A stretch of 64,000 bases of DNA from Amphiura filiformis (GCF_039555335.1 NC_092631.1:12833701-12897700), one strand, 5' to 3'. Positions 1 to 10,267 are shown, counted from the stretch's first letter. Notes: generated from the sequence alone by a model not told the origin. Numbers and translations are program-made.

Positions 1-228
1 TTTCCCAAAAAGACTTTTTTTTTTGGTGTTTTGGGAAAAAAAATCCATATCTTCAATACGAAAGGTCAACATTTTCAATTGATTTCAATTTTCATTCCAC
101 CTACATACACTTTAAGTACATATCATCAAATTTATTCGAGTACTGTTAAATATCAAAAATATCAATTTTTAATCATTTGCCATAAAATGCGTATTACATT
201 GCGAATTTCAAAAAATCAAAATTATTTG
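1..228. repeat. Foldback repeat copy, part left of the retrotransposon insertion
   Basis: This stretch matches 47820-48038 (same order, scattered differences), which is the right half of a foldback element. The copy resumes at 8115 after the LTR retrotransposon and ends near 8222 at a CCCTTAA-type terminus. It contains short palindromic A/T runs around a TTTTGGGAAAA motif. No credible coding sequence is seen. Confidence 0.85.
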
Positions 229-911
229 TGTAACCCAGGTTCATGTGTCAAGTGTAAACAATGACGTTACACTAATGACAGAACAAAATTTATAATCACA
301 CTAAACAACGATGAGCCTTATCTTGATTTCTAAGTAAAAAACATTTATTAAGAATAAAAAAAGGAAATAAAAATAAAATAAACCTTAATACATTTTACTA
401 GTAATATTACGCAAGCGCGCTGCTTCGCGGGGATCCCATAATAATATAGTTAAAATTTCAAAGTCAACAGTTCATCCAGTGTTGTAGTAAAGTCACAATC
501 GGTGTAAATCACTCCCTCGGTGACCATCATCACAAATCACAAATCAGTCTCTGTAAAGATCATCTCTGTAAAGAGCCAGCAGAGTAGTCTCCTATCTCAC
601 ATAATTCCATGTCATATATAAAATCCAACAGCTATATAATAAATCCAATGAAGCTGGTTCACTCAAAGTATCTTGTATTTCACAAGAACAGAATATTGAT
701 GATTATAATTATGAAGATATACAATGTATGATAAAATTAGTATTTAATATCAGCATGATCAGAGGAATCAGACATCCATGCTGGCAGCACACGTAGTCTC
801 TCCATATGTGGGCAAGGGTCAGCAGAGGCCAGAGGTCAGCAGAGGGGATTAAGTGGGATGAAGTTTTAGAGGTTGGAGGACCACTGGAATCTAACTTTTA
901 GGGGTGTTACA
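229..911 (-). repeat. 3' LTR of the Ty3/Gypsy element
   Basis: This 683-bp direct repeat matches 7432-8114 except for two A-run lengths that cancel in total length. Termini are TG...CA with 6-bp inverted ends. On the element strand an AATAAA lies at 344-349 and could serve as the poly(A) signal. Confidence 0.97.
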
Positions 912-923
912 CTCTCCCCCTCT
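912..923 (-). other. Polypurine tract for plus-strand priming
   Basis: On the element strand the 12 nt directly upstream of the 3' LTR read AGAGGGGGAGAG, an all-purine run touching the LTR edge as expected for second-strand priming. Confidence 0.9.
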
Positions 924-966
924 AGAATTATGGCCGTCCTCGGACATACTCGGCACCATTTCATCC

Positions 967-3078
967 TCAGTCCTGAAGCAAGCGAGCCATCAGCATACTA
1001 TTCATTTGTTGCTGCTGTTGTTGCTGCACCATTTGCTGTTGGATGAGGCCTAAGATATCACTCTTGGAAAGGACATCTGACTGGGGTGCAGTTGATATGC
1101 CTAACGTGTAAGACGCAGGTTCTCCTGGTTGGTAATACCCGAATCGCTGGGTTGGCTTACGCTCTCGTGCCGGTCGATTTGCCGTCGGGGTTGGCAAACT
1201 TGAAGTTTGACTCTCAGGTGATCCATTCTCACTTCCTTCTTCACTATCCTCAGCAGTCTCAGCATTAGTCTCTGGTGCTTGAGAGGTGCTTTCATCTGGG
1301 ACTACACTGTCAGAAGGGAGTTGGTCAGATGATGCAGCATCTAGCGAAGAGCTAGGGTGAGTAGGATCTTCTTCATCATTCTCCGGTGGACTGGGTGGTG
1401 TTGAATCATCCTCAGCATCTTTGGGTGAAGCAGGGAGTGTTGAATCGTCACCATCATCTTTATCTCCACTGGTGGTGTCATCCGGAGGTGAGCTGGGCCC
1501 AGGTATCTCCTCTAAATTCGGTGTACCGTCATTGTTCTCTTCTAGAGTTCCATCATCAATATGATCAGGGACGGTTTTCTGCGGAGTGTTTATATTGGGG
1601 CCTATTGAAGCTGGATCAGCAAGGTAGGTTCCATACTCTTTATCATCATCAACTTCATCTTCGTCATACACATCATCATCGTTCTTATTCCCACTACCCG
1701 ATGTGATACCTTCTTGTCTCACATTTTGTTTACGCTGCAGTCTCTTTGACCGTTTCACGGGCTGTGCAGCACGGGTTGGGGAACTTTCTCTTCCTTTTCC
1801 TTCTTCTTCTTCTACTTCTGTACTTTCCTTGAGGATTTTGCAAGGAAGCAACAAATTTCTGTGAAGGGTTCGAGATGGACCATCACCATCTTCTGGTTTG
1901 ATGACATACACAGGAATGTCATCACTTAATTTCTTCACCACAACATAAATGTTGTCCTCCCATCTATTTGCTAGTTTATGCTTTCCCTGAAAGGCCATCC
2001 TCTTCACCAGGACTCTGTCTCCCTGTACCAGACTGCTTTCTCGCAATTTCAAATCACGACGCTTCTTGTTGGCCGTACATCGTTTTGATGCTGACTTCTC
2101 AGCCAATTTAAAGGCTTCTTGTAACCTTGCCTTTAGCCTTTCTGCGTATGATTGGTGCGATATCTGGCTCTCGTCTTTGCCTCTCAGACCCATCTGAATG
2201 TCAATGGGAAGTTTTGGAGTCCTCCCAAACATCAGAAAGTATGGGGTCATACCAGTGGCATCGTTCCGTGTGCAGTTATATGCATGCACTAGGGGTGCTA
2301 CATGCAGTCGCCACTGCGTCTTGTCCTTGTCGGAGAGTGTACCCAACAAGTCAAGGAGTGTCTTGTTGAACCTCTCCACTTGTCCGTTCCCTTGTGGGTG
2401 GTATGGTGTGGTACGCGATTTCTTGATGTTTAACATCTTGCACAGTTCTTGGATGACACGGGATTCAAAGTCGCGTCCTTGATCAGTATGGATACGTTCG
2501 GGTAGTCCGTAGTGTACAAATACCTTCTCCCAAAGAACCTTTGCTACCGTGGTTGCCTTCTGATCGGGGGTTGGGTAGGCAAGAGAATATCTTGTGTAGT
2601 GGTCAGTGATAACTAGCACATTCTGCACTCCCTTGTCATCAGGCTCTATCGTAAGAAAATCCATGCACATGAGCTGTAGGGGAGCAGTGGATGACAAAGA
2701 TCCTGCTGGTGCAGCTGTCTGGGGACGAGCCTTGCGACGTATACACCGCTCACATGTTTGGCACTTCTGAAAGATGTGGGTACTCATTCTTGGCCAGTAG
2801 AATCGTTGACGCACTAGTTCGGTAGTCTTCTCTGTCCCTGGGTGGCCCATATCATCGTGTAGAGCTTTCATGACTCGGTCTCGATATTGAACAGGAAGAA
2901 CTAACTGTAATGTCAACGATTTGTCGGGATCCACAATCTTGCGGTACAGGACTCCATCTTGTAAGATTAGCTTGTCCCACTGACGGAGTAGAAATTTCAC
3001 ACCATCGGTCTCAGCTACCAAGTTCCTGGGGCGAATTCCACTGTGGACATACCCTAGCACTGCAGTAATGTCTGGGTC
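967..3078 (-). CDS. pol: Pol C-terminal part: integrase with acidic, Gln-rich tail
   Basis: This frame opens directly after an in-frame TAA at 3079-3081 and stays in frame with the upstream RNase H part. It encodes an HHCC zinc-binding domain (HDDMGH...CQTCERC), then the DDE core (MDFLTIEP, HTDQGRDF, and PYHPQGNGQVER with the catalytic Glu). A GPY/F-like module follows, ending HRNLLLP. The last ~270 residues are an acidic Ser/Pro/Asp/Glu-rich tail ending in a glutamine run. Integrase inserts the cDNA into the host genome. The frame has no ATG of its own at the break, so it would be made only as part of Gag-Pol; the stop probably silences it. Confidence 0.93.
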   Translation of the reverse strand, partial: DPDITAVLGYVHSGIRPRNLVAETDGVKFLLRQWDKLILQDGVLYRKIVDPDKSLTLQLVLPVQYRDRVMKALHDDMGHPGTEKTTELVRQRFYWPRMSTHIFQKCQTCERCIRRKARPQTAAPAGSLSSTAPLQLMCMDFLTIEPDDKGVQNVLVITDHYTRYSLAYPTPDQKATTVAKVLWEKVFVHYGLPERIHTDQGRDFESRVIQELCKMLNIKKSRTTPYHPQGNGQVERFNKTLLDLLGTLSDKDKTQWRLHVAPLVHAYNCTRNDATGMTPYFLMFGRTPKLPIDIQMGLRGKDESQISHQSYAERLKARLQEAFKLAEKSASKRCTANKKRRDLKLRESSLVQGDRVLVKRMAFQGKHKLANRWEDNIYVVVKKLSDDIPVYVIKPEDGDGPSRTLHRNLLLPCKILKESTEVEEEEGKGRESSPTRAAQPVKRSKRLQRKQNVRQEGITSGSGNKNDDDVYDEDEVDDDKEYGTYLADPASIGPNINTPQKTVPDHIDDGTLEENNDGTPNLEEIPGPSSPPDDTTSGDKDDGDDSTLPASPKDAEDDSTPPSPPENDEEDPTHPSSSLDAASSDQLPSDSVVPDESTSQAPETNAETAEDSEEGSENGSPESQTSSLPTPTANRPARERKPTQRFGYYQPGEPASYTLGISTAPQSDVLSKSDILGLIQQQMVQQQQQQQMNSMLMARLLQD

Positions 3079-3922
3079 TTACCTCTGGGCTGTTGTCCAA
3101 TCTGCAACTTCCAAGCTAGGTAGGGTGGACTGGCCAGGTACAGTGGGCATTATGAACTCTGCAGGAATGGCATCAGGGGAGTCAGTCAAACTCTCTAGTA
3201 GAGTGTTGTCTACGTCATTACCAGCTAATCCAGCGTGTTGATCTGAAGTCGTCTGTTGGGCGTTGCATCTAACTGGAAGGGCTTTGGTGATCCCATGAGC
3301 TTGACAGACAGCTACAATGGCAGAGTCAGTTATACACTCGTCATAGTTGTGTCGTAGGCGGTCACACATAGCATTGATTTTCTGTGTGGTCTCTTCAGCT
3401 TCATCATCATCTGGTGGGGGAGCTTGTGGTCGGCGTGAAAGACTGTCTGCGTCGATGTTGATCTTACCGGGACGGTAGTTAATGTCGAAGTGGAAATTGG
3501 CTAGAGCAGCCAACCATCGATGACCCGTCGCATCCAGTTTTGCCTTACTCAGCACATATGTCAAGGGGTTGTTATCCGTCATGACGCTGAACTTGGAGCC
3601 ATACAGATAGTAAGCAAACTTCTCCGTCACTGCCCATTTCAAAGCCAGGAATTCTAATTTGTGCGCTGGATAGTTTAACTCTGATTTTGACAATCCTCTG
3701 CTAGCATATGCCACAGGGTGCAAATGACCATCTATCTCCTGGTAGAGCGCTGCCCCCAGTCCTTGAGTACTAGCGTCTGTGTGCAGTACAAAGGGTTTAG
3801 AAAAATTGGCGTATGTCAACACCGGGGCTGAAGTCAGGGCGTCTATTAGGGTGTCAAAGGCCTCCTGACAGGCTGGAGTCCACTTGTCTCCAAATGGGGT
3901 CTTCGGATTAGGTCTTCCTGAT
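3079..3922 (-). pseudogene. pol: Pol middle part: RNase H, between a frameshift and a stop
   Basis: The frame begins where the RT frame is lost (about 3905-3925) and ends at TAA 3079-3081. It starts with the connection region (CQEAFDTLIDAL, PVLTYANF). The Ty3-type RNase H core follows: FVLHTDAS with the first catalytic Asp, then KLEFLALKWA, then VMTDNNPLTYV with another catalytic Asp, then the RWLAALANF segment. The enzyme removes RNA from the RNA:DNA hybrid. The next residues after the stop match the normal linker into the integrase zinc finger, so the TAA is a single nonsense change rather than a natural terminus. Confidence 0.9.
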
Positions 3923-5897
3923 CTTTGATGGATACCTTCCGATGCTTCCCTCGTCCTCTCTTCTGCAGGGGCTCATATTCTCGTATCAGATCATTCAGTG
4001 GTTTAGCTAGTCGACTGTAGTGTTTGATAAACCGTCTGTAGTACCCGGTGAAACCAAGAAAACTTTTCATCTCTTTGGCGTTGGTGGGTCTAGGCCAAGT
4101 CTTCACTGCAGATAGCTTAGCTGGATCAGGTTGGACACCTTCAGCTGAGACGACATGCCCCAGGCACTTCACAGATGGTTGGACAAATGTGCACTTATCA
4201 GGGCTCAATTTCAGTCCATACTCATGGAGACGATCTAGAACATCTCTCAGTTTTTCTTCATGCTCTTCAAGAGTGCTGGAGTATATCAGAAGGTCGTCCA
4301 AGTATACAAGGACATCTTCGTATGCCATGTCACCCATACACTTGTCCATAAGCCTCTGGAATGTGGCTGGAGCATTACATATGCCCTGGGGCATGCGGTT
4401 GAACTCAAATAGACCTAGAGGACTCCAGAATGCGGTCTTCTCTTTATCGCTTTCGTCCAGTTCTATCTGGTAGTAGCCAGAACGCAAGTCCAAGGATGAG
4501 AACCAACAAGCGCCGTTGAGGGCGTGTAATGCATCTTCTATCTTGGGTACCACATACTGGTCCCGGATGGTCCGTGCGTTCAACCGGCGGTAATCAATGC
4601 AGAGTCTCACGTCTCCGTTCTTCTTCCGGACAACCACTATGGCAGATGAATACGGACTCTGGGATTCTCGGATGATGTTCTTGTCGAGTAGGTCTCTGAT
4701 ATGTGTTTTCACATCTTCGAAGTCGCCCGGGGCTATTCTCCGTCTTCCTTCGCGGAAAGGACTTTCATCAGTCAAGCGTATGCGGTGTTTGACTTTCGAA
4801 GTGCATCCTATATCCAGCTCACTGGTGGAGAATACTTCAGGTCTGCTCTGTAGCAGTCTGGTGAAGCGATCTTTCCAGTCCTGGCTAATTGGAGATTCAC
4901 CGAACTGGAAATCTATCGCATTAGCAGTATCATCCGGGTGTTGTGTCTCTGATGATGGTGTCACAGTCGTGGCTCGAGCTGTGTTGCTGGTTACCGTTGT
5001 CCTGGAAGTGACAGGCTGGACACTGTCAAGGGGGTACAGGGCTCCAAGGCGGGATCCGGCTTTCAGGAAGACATCATGCGCCAACATATTCTGCACGACG
5101 AGACGGACCTTAAACCGCTTTCTCGCTGTAAGGGTTATTACCCCTGGGTGCACCTTGATTCCACCTGGAAGGCCTGCATTCACGTCATGGTCCAACAGAA
5201 CATCGATGTCTCTTAGCATGTTATTTCTCACAAATCCAGTGACAGTTCTTGTCTGTCCAGCTGGAATAGTGGTGGGGTGCTTTCCAGTGAGTCTGACTAT
5301 CATAGGGTCATCTTTTGGGACTTTAGTCATTTCATAGGCGTGGTATGCCTCTGCCCAGGCCGCACTCATGGTTAGTGTTTTCATGAAGCGAGGGCCTCCT
5401 TCTCCACGACAGCATCGGATGAGGTGTCGAATGACGCCAGAGTTGGTTCCTATTATAATGGCAGGTTGGCTTTCTCCCTGTGGTGTAGGACACACAAGTG
5501 CAAGTGTTGTCATGCACTTGTCTACTCCAGCCTCTGCCTTCATAACTTCTAAGTCGATGTGGATGTACCCTATATAGGGTACTCTCTGGCCACCAGCACC
5601 GATAACAAGGAGGTCACTCAAGGGGAATATCTGGCGATGGGAGAGATGACATCTGTGGTATGACTCCGTCACGCATGTCACCTGTGACCCGGTGTCCAGT
5701 AGGCCCTCACACCGTCTTCCATCTAACAGTATGGGGGTGATTAGTAATTCTCCAACTAATCCAGGGGGTAAGGGCTTACTGGACTTCTCCTGCCAATTCT
5801 CCTCTCTGCTATCTTCTGTCGCGGAGCAAGTTAATACTGTTTGGGCACCGGGGTGCTCCTCCTTGGGTACCCATGACCGTTTCCCTGTCCATCGTCG
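3846..5897 (-). CDS. pol: Pol N-terminal part: aspartic protease and reverse transcriptase
   Basis: The open frame runs from 5897 and overlaps the end of gag in the -1 frame. There is no need for an ATG, because it would be reached by frameshifting at 5879-5885. The protease signature LLDTGSQ lies near 5685-5705. RT motifs follow: RLCIDYRRLN, SSLDLRSGYYQI with the first Asp, RMPQGICNAPATFQRLM, the catalytic YLDD near 4300, and LGHVVS / FLGFTGYYRRFI in the thumb. The frame is lost after KVSIKDQED, about 40 codons before the RNase H homology, by a single-base indel. The last residues of this frame (RRPHLET onward) are frameshifted and not functional. Confidence 0.94.
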   Translation of the reverse strand, partial: RRWTGKRSWVPKEEHPGAQTVLTCSATEDSREENWQEKSSKPLPPGLVGELLITPILLDGRRCEGLLDTGSQVTCVTESYHRCHLSHRQIFPLSDLLVIGAGGQRVPYIGYIHIDLEVMKAEAGVDKCMTTLALVCPTPQGESQPAIIIGTNSGVIRHLIRCCRGEGGPRFMKTLTMSAAWAEAYHAYEMTKVPKDDPMIVRLTGKHPTTIPAGQTRTVTGFVRNNMLRDIDVLLDHDVNAGLPGGIKVHPGVITLTARKRFKVRLVVQNMLAHDVFLKAGSRLGALYPLDSVQPVTSRTTVTSNTARATTVTPSSETQHPDDTANAIDFQFGESPISQDWKDRFTRLLQSRPEVFSTSELDIGCTSKVKHRIRLTDESPFREGRRRIAPGDFEDVKTHIRDLLDKNIIRESQSPYSSAIVVVRKKNGDVRLCIDYRRLNARTIRDQYVVPKIEDALHALNGACWFSSLDLRSGYYQIELDESDKEKTAFWSPLGLFEFNRMPQGICNAPATFQRLMDKCMGDMAYEDVLVYLDDLLIYSSTLEEHEEKLRDVLDRLHEYGLKLSPDKCTFVQPSVKCLGHVVSAEGVQPDPAKLSAVKTWPRPTNAKEMKSFLGFTGYYRRFIKHYSRLAKPLNDLIREYEPLQKRGRGKHRKVSIKDQEDLIRRPHLETSGLQPVRRPLTP

Positions 5898-7021
5898 TCA
5901 CAGAACTTCTCAATCAGCCTGCGCTGAACAAGGGTGGGATTGGAGGCTGATGTGCACTCGCTCTTCCTATGCCCATACTCTCCACATTGGAAGCAAACCA
6001 GGGGTCCTCGGGGCTTCCGTCGGGGTCCTTGAGGTCTACTACAATGTGTTGGTTGTGGGGGGCCAGCCGCCATCGCTTGTGCCTGTGCTGCAGGGATGGA
6101 GGGTGCTAGCTGTAGTTGCTGTACCAACTTCTTTAGTTCTTCTACCTCTTTCCTCAGGCTGGTATCAGCTGAAGGGGTTGAAGGAGGAACTTGTGCGTGA
6201 TGAACCTTCATACTGGCCTTGGTACCTTGCCGCATCTTGACTCTAGCCTGCTGTGCCGTCTCCTCCACTCTCACATCTTTGAGCAGAGTGAGATAGTCGG
6301 GTGGATTTGTCTTCTTCTGGCGTAGCTGTAGTGCATTTACCAGGGCCTCATCGTAGACACACCCACGGATAAATTGATTGAGCCTGGCTTTGTCCACTTG
6401 GCTGGTGTCGATGCCATCGTAATGGACCACCCTGTCTAACTTTGTTTCAAGGCGGGTCAGGAATGCTGAGGGCACCTCTCCCGGCTCCTGATGCGTTTCT
6501 CTAAAAATACTGTATAAATCAGCCCCGTCGCAAGCTGCCCCAAACACCTTATCCAAACTTGAGAGATACTCTGATGCTGTAGCAGATGCAGGCAGCTTCC
6601 TGACAACACTCAGGGCAGGGGGAAGAAGGCTTTCCGTAATCCGGGTCTTCTTGTCCTTGTCTGCGATGCCAGACTCCTTAAGCATTTGGTCCGCCAGTTG
6701 AAACCAGGTGTCCCAGGGCAACTCTCCTCCAGGTGGGGGTTCCTTGCCTGAAAAGTGGCGGAGTCGGCGGTAGGTCTTGGAAGAGTCCTGGATCTTATGC
6801 ACATGCTCCACTACCTTCGAGGGGACTTCACCATTGACCAGAGATGCCAAGTCCTGGCTCTGCTTGTCGTACTTGCTGAGCAGTTCTTTCAATGCATCTT
6901 CGAACGTTGGTGGTGGGTGTGGTGGCAACGCAGGTGGTGGATGACCAGGTGGGGGTGGTTGAACAGGTGGATTATCAGCTGGTGGTCCTGCAGGGCCGGG
7001 GTCTTCATTATCTGAACTCAT
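5831..7021 (-). CDS. gag: Gag polyprotein, PNMA-type capsid with CCHC zinc knuckle
   Basis: The 396-residue frame starts at ATG 7021. Residues ~1-45 are Pro-rich. Around residues 85-200 lies a capsid-like region with the pattern RLRHFSGKEPPPGGELPWDTW and SLLPPALSVVRKL, which resembles vertebrate PNMA-family capsids, themselves derived from Ty3/Gypsy Gag. Near the C-terminus CFQCGEYGHRKSEC is a CX2CX4HX4C nucleic-acid-binding knuckle. Gag would assemble the cytoplasmic particle and package the RNA. The frame is intact. Its last codons overlap pol and contain a GGGAAAC slippery site. Confidence 0.95.
   Translation of the reverse strand: MSSDNEDPGPAGPPADNPPVQPPPPGHPPPALPPHPPPTFEDALKELLSKYDKQSQDLASLVNGEVPSKVVEHVHKIQDSSKTYRRLRHFSGKEPPPGGELPWDTWFQLADQMLKESGIADKDKKTRITESLLPPALSVVRKLPASATASEYLSSLDKVFGAACDGADLYSIFRETHQEPGEVPSAFLTRLETKLDRVVHYDGIDTSQVDKARLNQFIRGCVYDEALVNALQLRQKKTNPPDYLTLLKDVRVEETAQQARVKMRQGTKASMKVHHAQVPPSTPSADTSLRKEVEELKKLVQQLQLAPSIPAAQAQAMAAGPPQPTHCSRPQGPRRKPRGPLVCFQCGEYGHRKSECTSASNPTLVQRRLIEKFCDDDGQGNGHGYPRRSTPVPKQY
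5879..5885 (-). promoter_or_regulatory. Candidate -1 ribosomal frameshift site GGGAAAC
   Basis: On the element strand the gag codons GGA AAC are preceded by G, giving the X XXY YYZ heptamer. It lies inside the gag/pol overlap (pol frame open from 5897, gag stop at 5831), and a -1 slip enters the protease frame. Downstream the GGGTACCC palindrome and a GCAC/GTGC stem could form structure. Confidence 0.75.
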
Positions 7022-7410
7022 GGTGGATGAAGGATGACCCTGTTGTCCACTCTACTGGCTCTCTACAGACTCTTAGATTAATTTGGGATTTAAACTTTAA
7101 TTAAGAATTAAATTTATTATAATTATTGTGACTTCTCTGTGACTTGCAATATTCAGTGACTTGTACTTTTTTATTTAGTTTACGACACTGCAGTACAATC
7201 GCTCATTAAGTTTATTTTATTTAATCGGTTTACTTTTAATTAATTCAAGAAGTGGCTCAAGGTTGTATTTAAAAAATCAATTCCTCAGATGCATAAACTG
7301 TAAAACTCTGCAATCACCAATTATCAAGTTTATGCAATGAATCTAAAAAATAGATTTAAAATGAATTAATTCTCACAAACAATCAAAAACATAAACAAAT
7401 ATAAAAATAA

Positions 7411-7428
7411 ATCCCGGACGAGCCCCCA
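7411..7428 (-). other. Primer-binding site complementary to tRNA-Pro 3' end
   Basis: Three bases inside the 5' LTR the element strand reads TGGGGGCTCGTCCGGGAT, identical to the classic tRNA-Pro primer site known from gammaretroviruses. It marks the start of minus-strand synthesis and confirms element polarity. Confidence 0.93.
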
Positions 7429-7431
7429 TTT

Positions 7432-8114
7432 TGTAACCCAGGTTCATGTGTCAAGTGTAAACAATGACGTTACACTAATGACAGAACAAAATTTATAATC
7501 ACACTAAACAACGATGAGCCTTATCTTGATTTCTAAGTAAAAAAACATTTATTAAGAATAAAAAAGGAAATAAAAATAAAATAAACCTTAATACATTTTA
7601 CTAGTAATATTACGCAAGCGCGCTGCTTCGCGGGGATCCCATAATAATATAGTTAAAATTTCAAAGTCAACAGTTCATCCAGTGTTGTAGTAAAGTCACA
7701 ATCGGTGTAAATCACTCCCTCGGTGACCATCATCACAAATCACAAATCAGTCTCTGTAAAGATCATCTCTGTAAAGAGCCAGCAGAGTAGTCTCCTATCT
7801 CACATAATTCCATGTCATATATAAAATCCAACAGCTATATAATAAATCCAATGAAGCTGGTTCACTCAAAGTATCTTGTATTTCACAAGAACAGAATATT
7901 GATGATTATAATTATGAAGATATACAATGTATGATAAAATTAGTATTTAATATCAGCATGATCAGAGGAATCAGACATCCATGCTGGCAGCACACGTAGT
8001 CTCTCCATATGTGGGCAAGGGTCAGCAGAGGCCAGAGGTCAGCAGAGGGGATTAAGTGGGATGAAGTTTTAGAGGTTGGAGGACCACTGGAATCTAACTT
8101 TTAGGGGTGTTACA
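7432..8114 (-). repeat. 5' LTR of the Ty3/Gypsy element
   Basis: Near-perfect copy of 229-911. Being upstream on the minus strand it would carry the promoter. An AT-rich TATA-like stretch lies near 7817-7850 on the element strand, but no start site can be fixed by eye. Confidence 0.97.
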
Positions 8115-8222
8115 TTTGATATCAGAAGGACATTCTTCGTATTCAGAATGCAATTCGATAAGTCTGATGTGCTCTAATGTCCCACAATAAATACTGTCCA
8201 AACGTTCATACCCCATCCCTTA
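8115..8222. repeat. Foldback repeat copy, part right of the retrotransposon
   Basis: Continues the repeat split by the LTR element and matches 48035-48137, ending in CATCCCTTAAA. Joining 1-228 to this segment reproduces the uninterrupted copy at 47.8-48.1 kb apart from the duplicated TTTG. Confidence 0.85.
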
Positions 8223-10267
8223 AAGACATAATATTTTTTGCTCCCAATACTCTTGAATGTTTGTTTTTTTATTGACACCCCAACAAAATATCAAAAAAGG
8301 AGAAACAAAAATAGAGGGGAAATGTTAATTTTGTATAAAACAAAAATGGACGGGTAGGCTGAGTTCAAATTTCAAAATTGGTCGATTCTAGGTACAACCC
8401 ATACCAATGTATTACTCTCATTATTAGGATTCAATAAGGTATAGTTTGACCCGTACAATTCTTGAGTTACAGGCATGAAGGTCAAATGTCAAATTTTGGT
8501 CTCCACCATTGACCACAGGGGTTAAAAATAAAAACTGCTCCGATTTCGATCAAAGTTGTCTGAAATTGTTCGCTTGGAAAAACATATTAAACAAAGAATA
8601 GTTTGACATATCTCATGTGTTTTGTCACCTGGGTAACATCACAAATTGTTATAACAATTTCAATTAGGAATAGTTTCCAATACATGAGATGCTTTGTTTT
8701 CTAGGTAATAGTGTGGACCGGGCCAATACCCATGGTCCAGTCAGTCCTATTGGTTGTGACCTATTTTGCTGTGTTTACTGGACAACCAAATGTATTTCTA
8801 TGTTAGAATATTATGAATACGATTAATAGTTCTGAAGCTATTATAGGCGTATTTATAACGGCTATACGTTACTTTTTGTGAAGACTTTACATGAATACTT
8901 ATCTTATGATACTTATTGAACCTTCAATTTTTTTCACATTAGCTCCGTCATTCTCATTAGCCTGATTAGCCAGAATACGAGACACAATCTATTTAATGGG
9001 ATGTCAATAACTGAAATACTCAGCAAATTGTGATGCATTTTACTCTGTTTCTATTTTGAGCCTGATGTAAATACGTGCGCCTCCGTTTAAGAGCAGGGGC
9101 AATTACATTTTAATTCAATCAAACTCTACAGGGTGCGTCAAATGGTTGGAAGCGATCAGTTTCCAGTAATTTATAAACAAAAAGGGTAAAACGAGTTTGT
9201 AGATATTGTGATATTATAAAAAAGGTCATACAGTTGTAAGTACTGGTAATTTTGTTTCAAGAGGATCCATGGTTGCATCAGGAAAAGACATGCTTTTTAA
9301 TATACATCAAAACGGATGAGTACCAATCATTTTGATTCCGCTCTTTATTAAAGTATTGGTCATTTCGGAAGGATCAAATGTTACATTTGGAAACAAACAG
9401 GCGTTTTAATAAACATCAACGGATGGATTCCAATCACTTTAATTCCGCCTGTATTAACGTTGAATAAGGGCAGCTTTAAATGTAAGTAGTGTATATGAAG
9501 TAGTACGTTATTAATAGATATATAAAAAGCTGAATGGTATTGCCTGTTTTATTAAATGGTTATTATGTCAGCTATACAGTTTACCAGTTGCTATTAGTCC
9601 CGACTATAAATTGAAAGGCAGGACCATTTGGAATAAGCCGGTAGCACTATATAAAAAACCGAGTAAATTAATTTAGTTTTTATTTGAATTGATAAAGTGG
9701 TAAATGACAAAATAATTTATTCAAAATTGCAGGATGGTATCGTTTTATGCTTCAATATTATTATATCAAGTCTGGTTTCCGTTAATTGAAGAATTAAAGT
9801 GAATAAACATGGCAGAAACATGACTTTTTCAAACCTTTCAGGTTATACGATGTATTGTTGGTCAAGCAGCAAAAAATGTAGTTCACAGCATCTTGCGAAT
9901 AGTAGTGAGCTTTAGCAAAAATTGCATTGCTCAATTCATAGCGAGCGTGTCGAAGAATTCAAAATTTTGTAAAACGTACATAACTCATTAACAACAATAA
10001 ATTAAGCAAGTTTTCAAAGTGTATGATTTGTAGAATGAACTTTTGCAAAACACCAAAGTGTTATTTTTCAATAATATATTGATTCAGATAATGAAAATCG
10101 ATTTGTTTTTTGGCTGCTTCGACCAACAATAATACCTCGTATACCCTTAACAATAGCGTTTGCTGTGAGCCCTAGGCTTCATATTTCAGTTTTTGTGGCC
10201 TTAGTGAGGCGGATGTATATATAACACAGATCAAATGAGATGCTACTTGCACAACAATTTGTACATA
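8223..10267. repeat. Non-coding spacer with decayed repeat copies
   Basis: No gene is seen. Segment 8400-8560 resembles 33720-33890. Segment 8900-9070 resembles 36000-36160. Segment 9873-10120 is an inverted relative of 25280-25560. Two diverged ~120-bp units occur around 9290-9460. Confidence 0.6.

Larger units (their letters stand above)
229..8114 (-). mobile_element. Ty3/Gypsy LTR retrotransposon, nearly complete
   Basis: The 7886-bp element reads on the minus strand. Both LTRs are 683 bp, begin TGTAAC and end GTTACA. They are flanked by the 4-bp duplication TTTG (225-228 and 8115-8118). The internal region holds, in order, an 18-nt primer site, gag with a zinc knuckle, protease, reverse transcriptase, RNase H, integrase and a polypurine tract. 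The RT-RNase H-integrase order is typical of Ty3/Gypsy. The LTRs differ only in the length of two A-runs, so the insertion is recent. Pol carries one frameshift and one in-frame stop, so this copy looks non-autonomous unless those are sequencing errors. There is no envelope-like frame. Uninterrupted copies of the target repeat near 48.03 kb and 52.57 kb confirm the boundaries. Confidence 0.97.
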
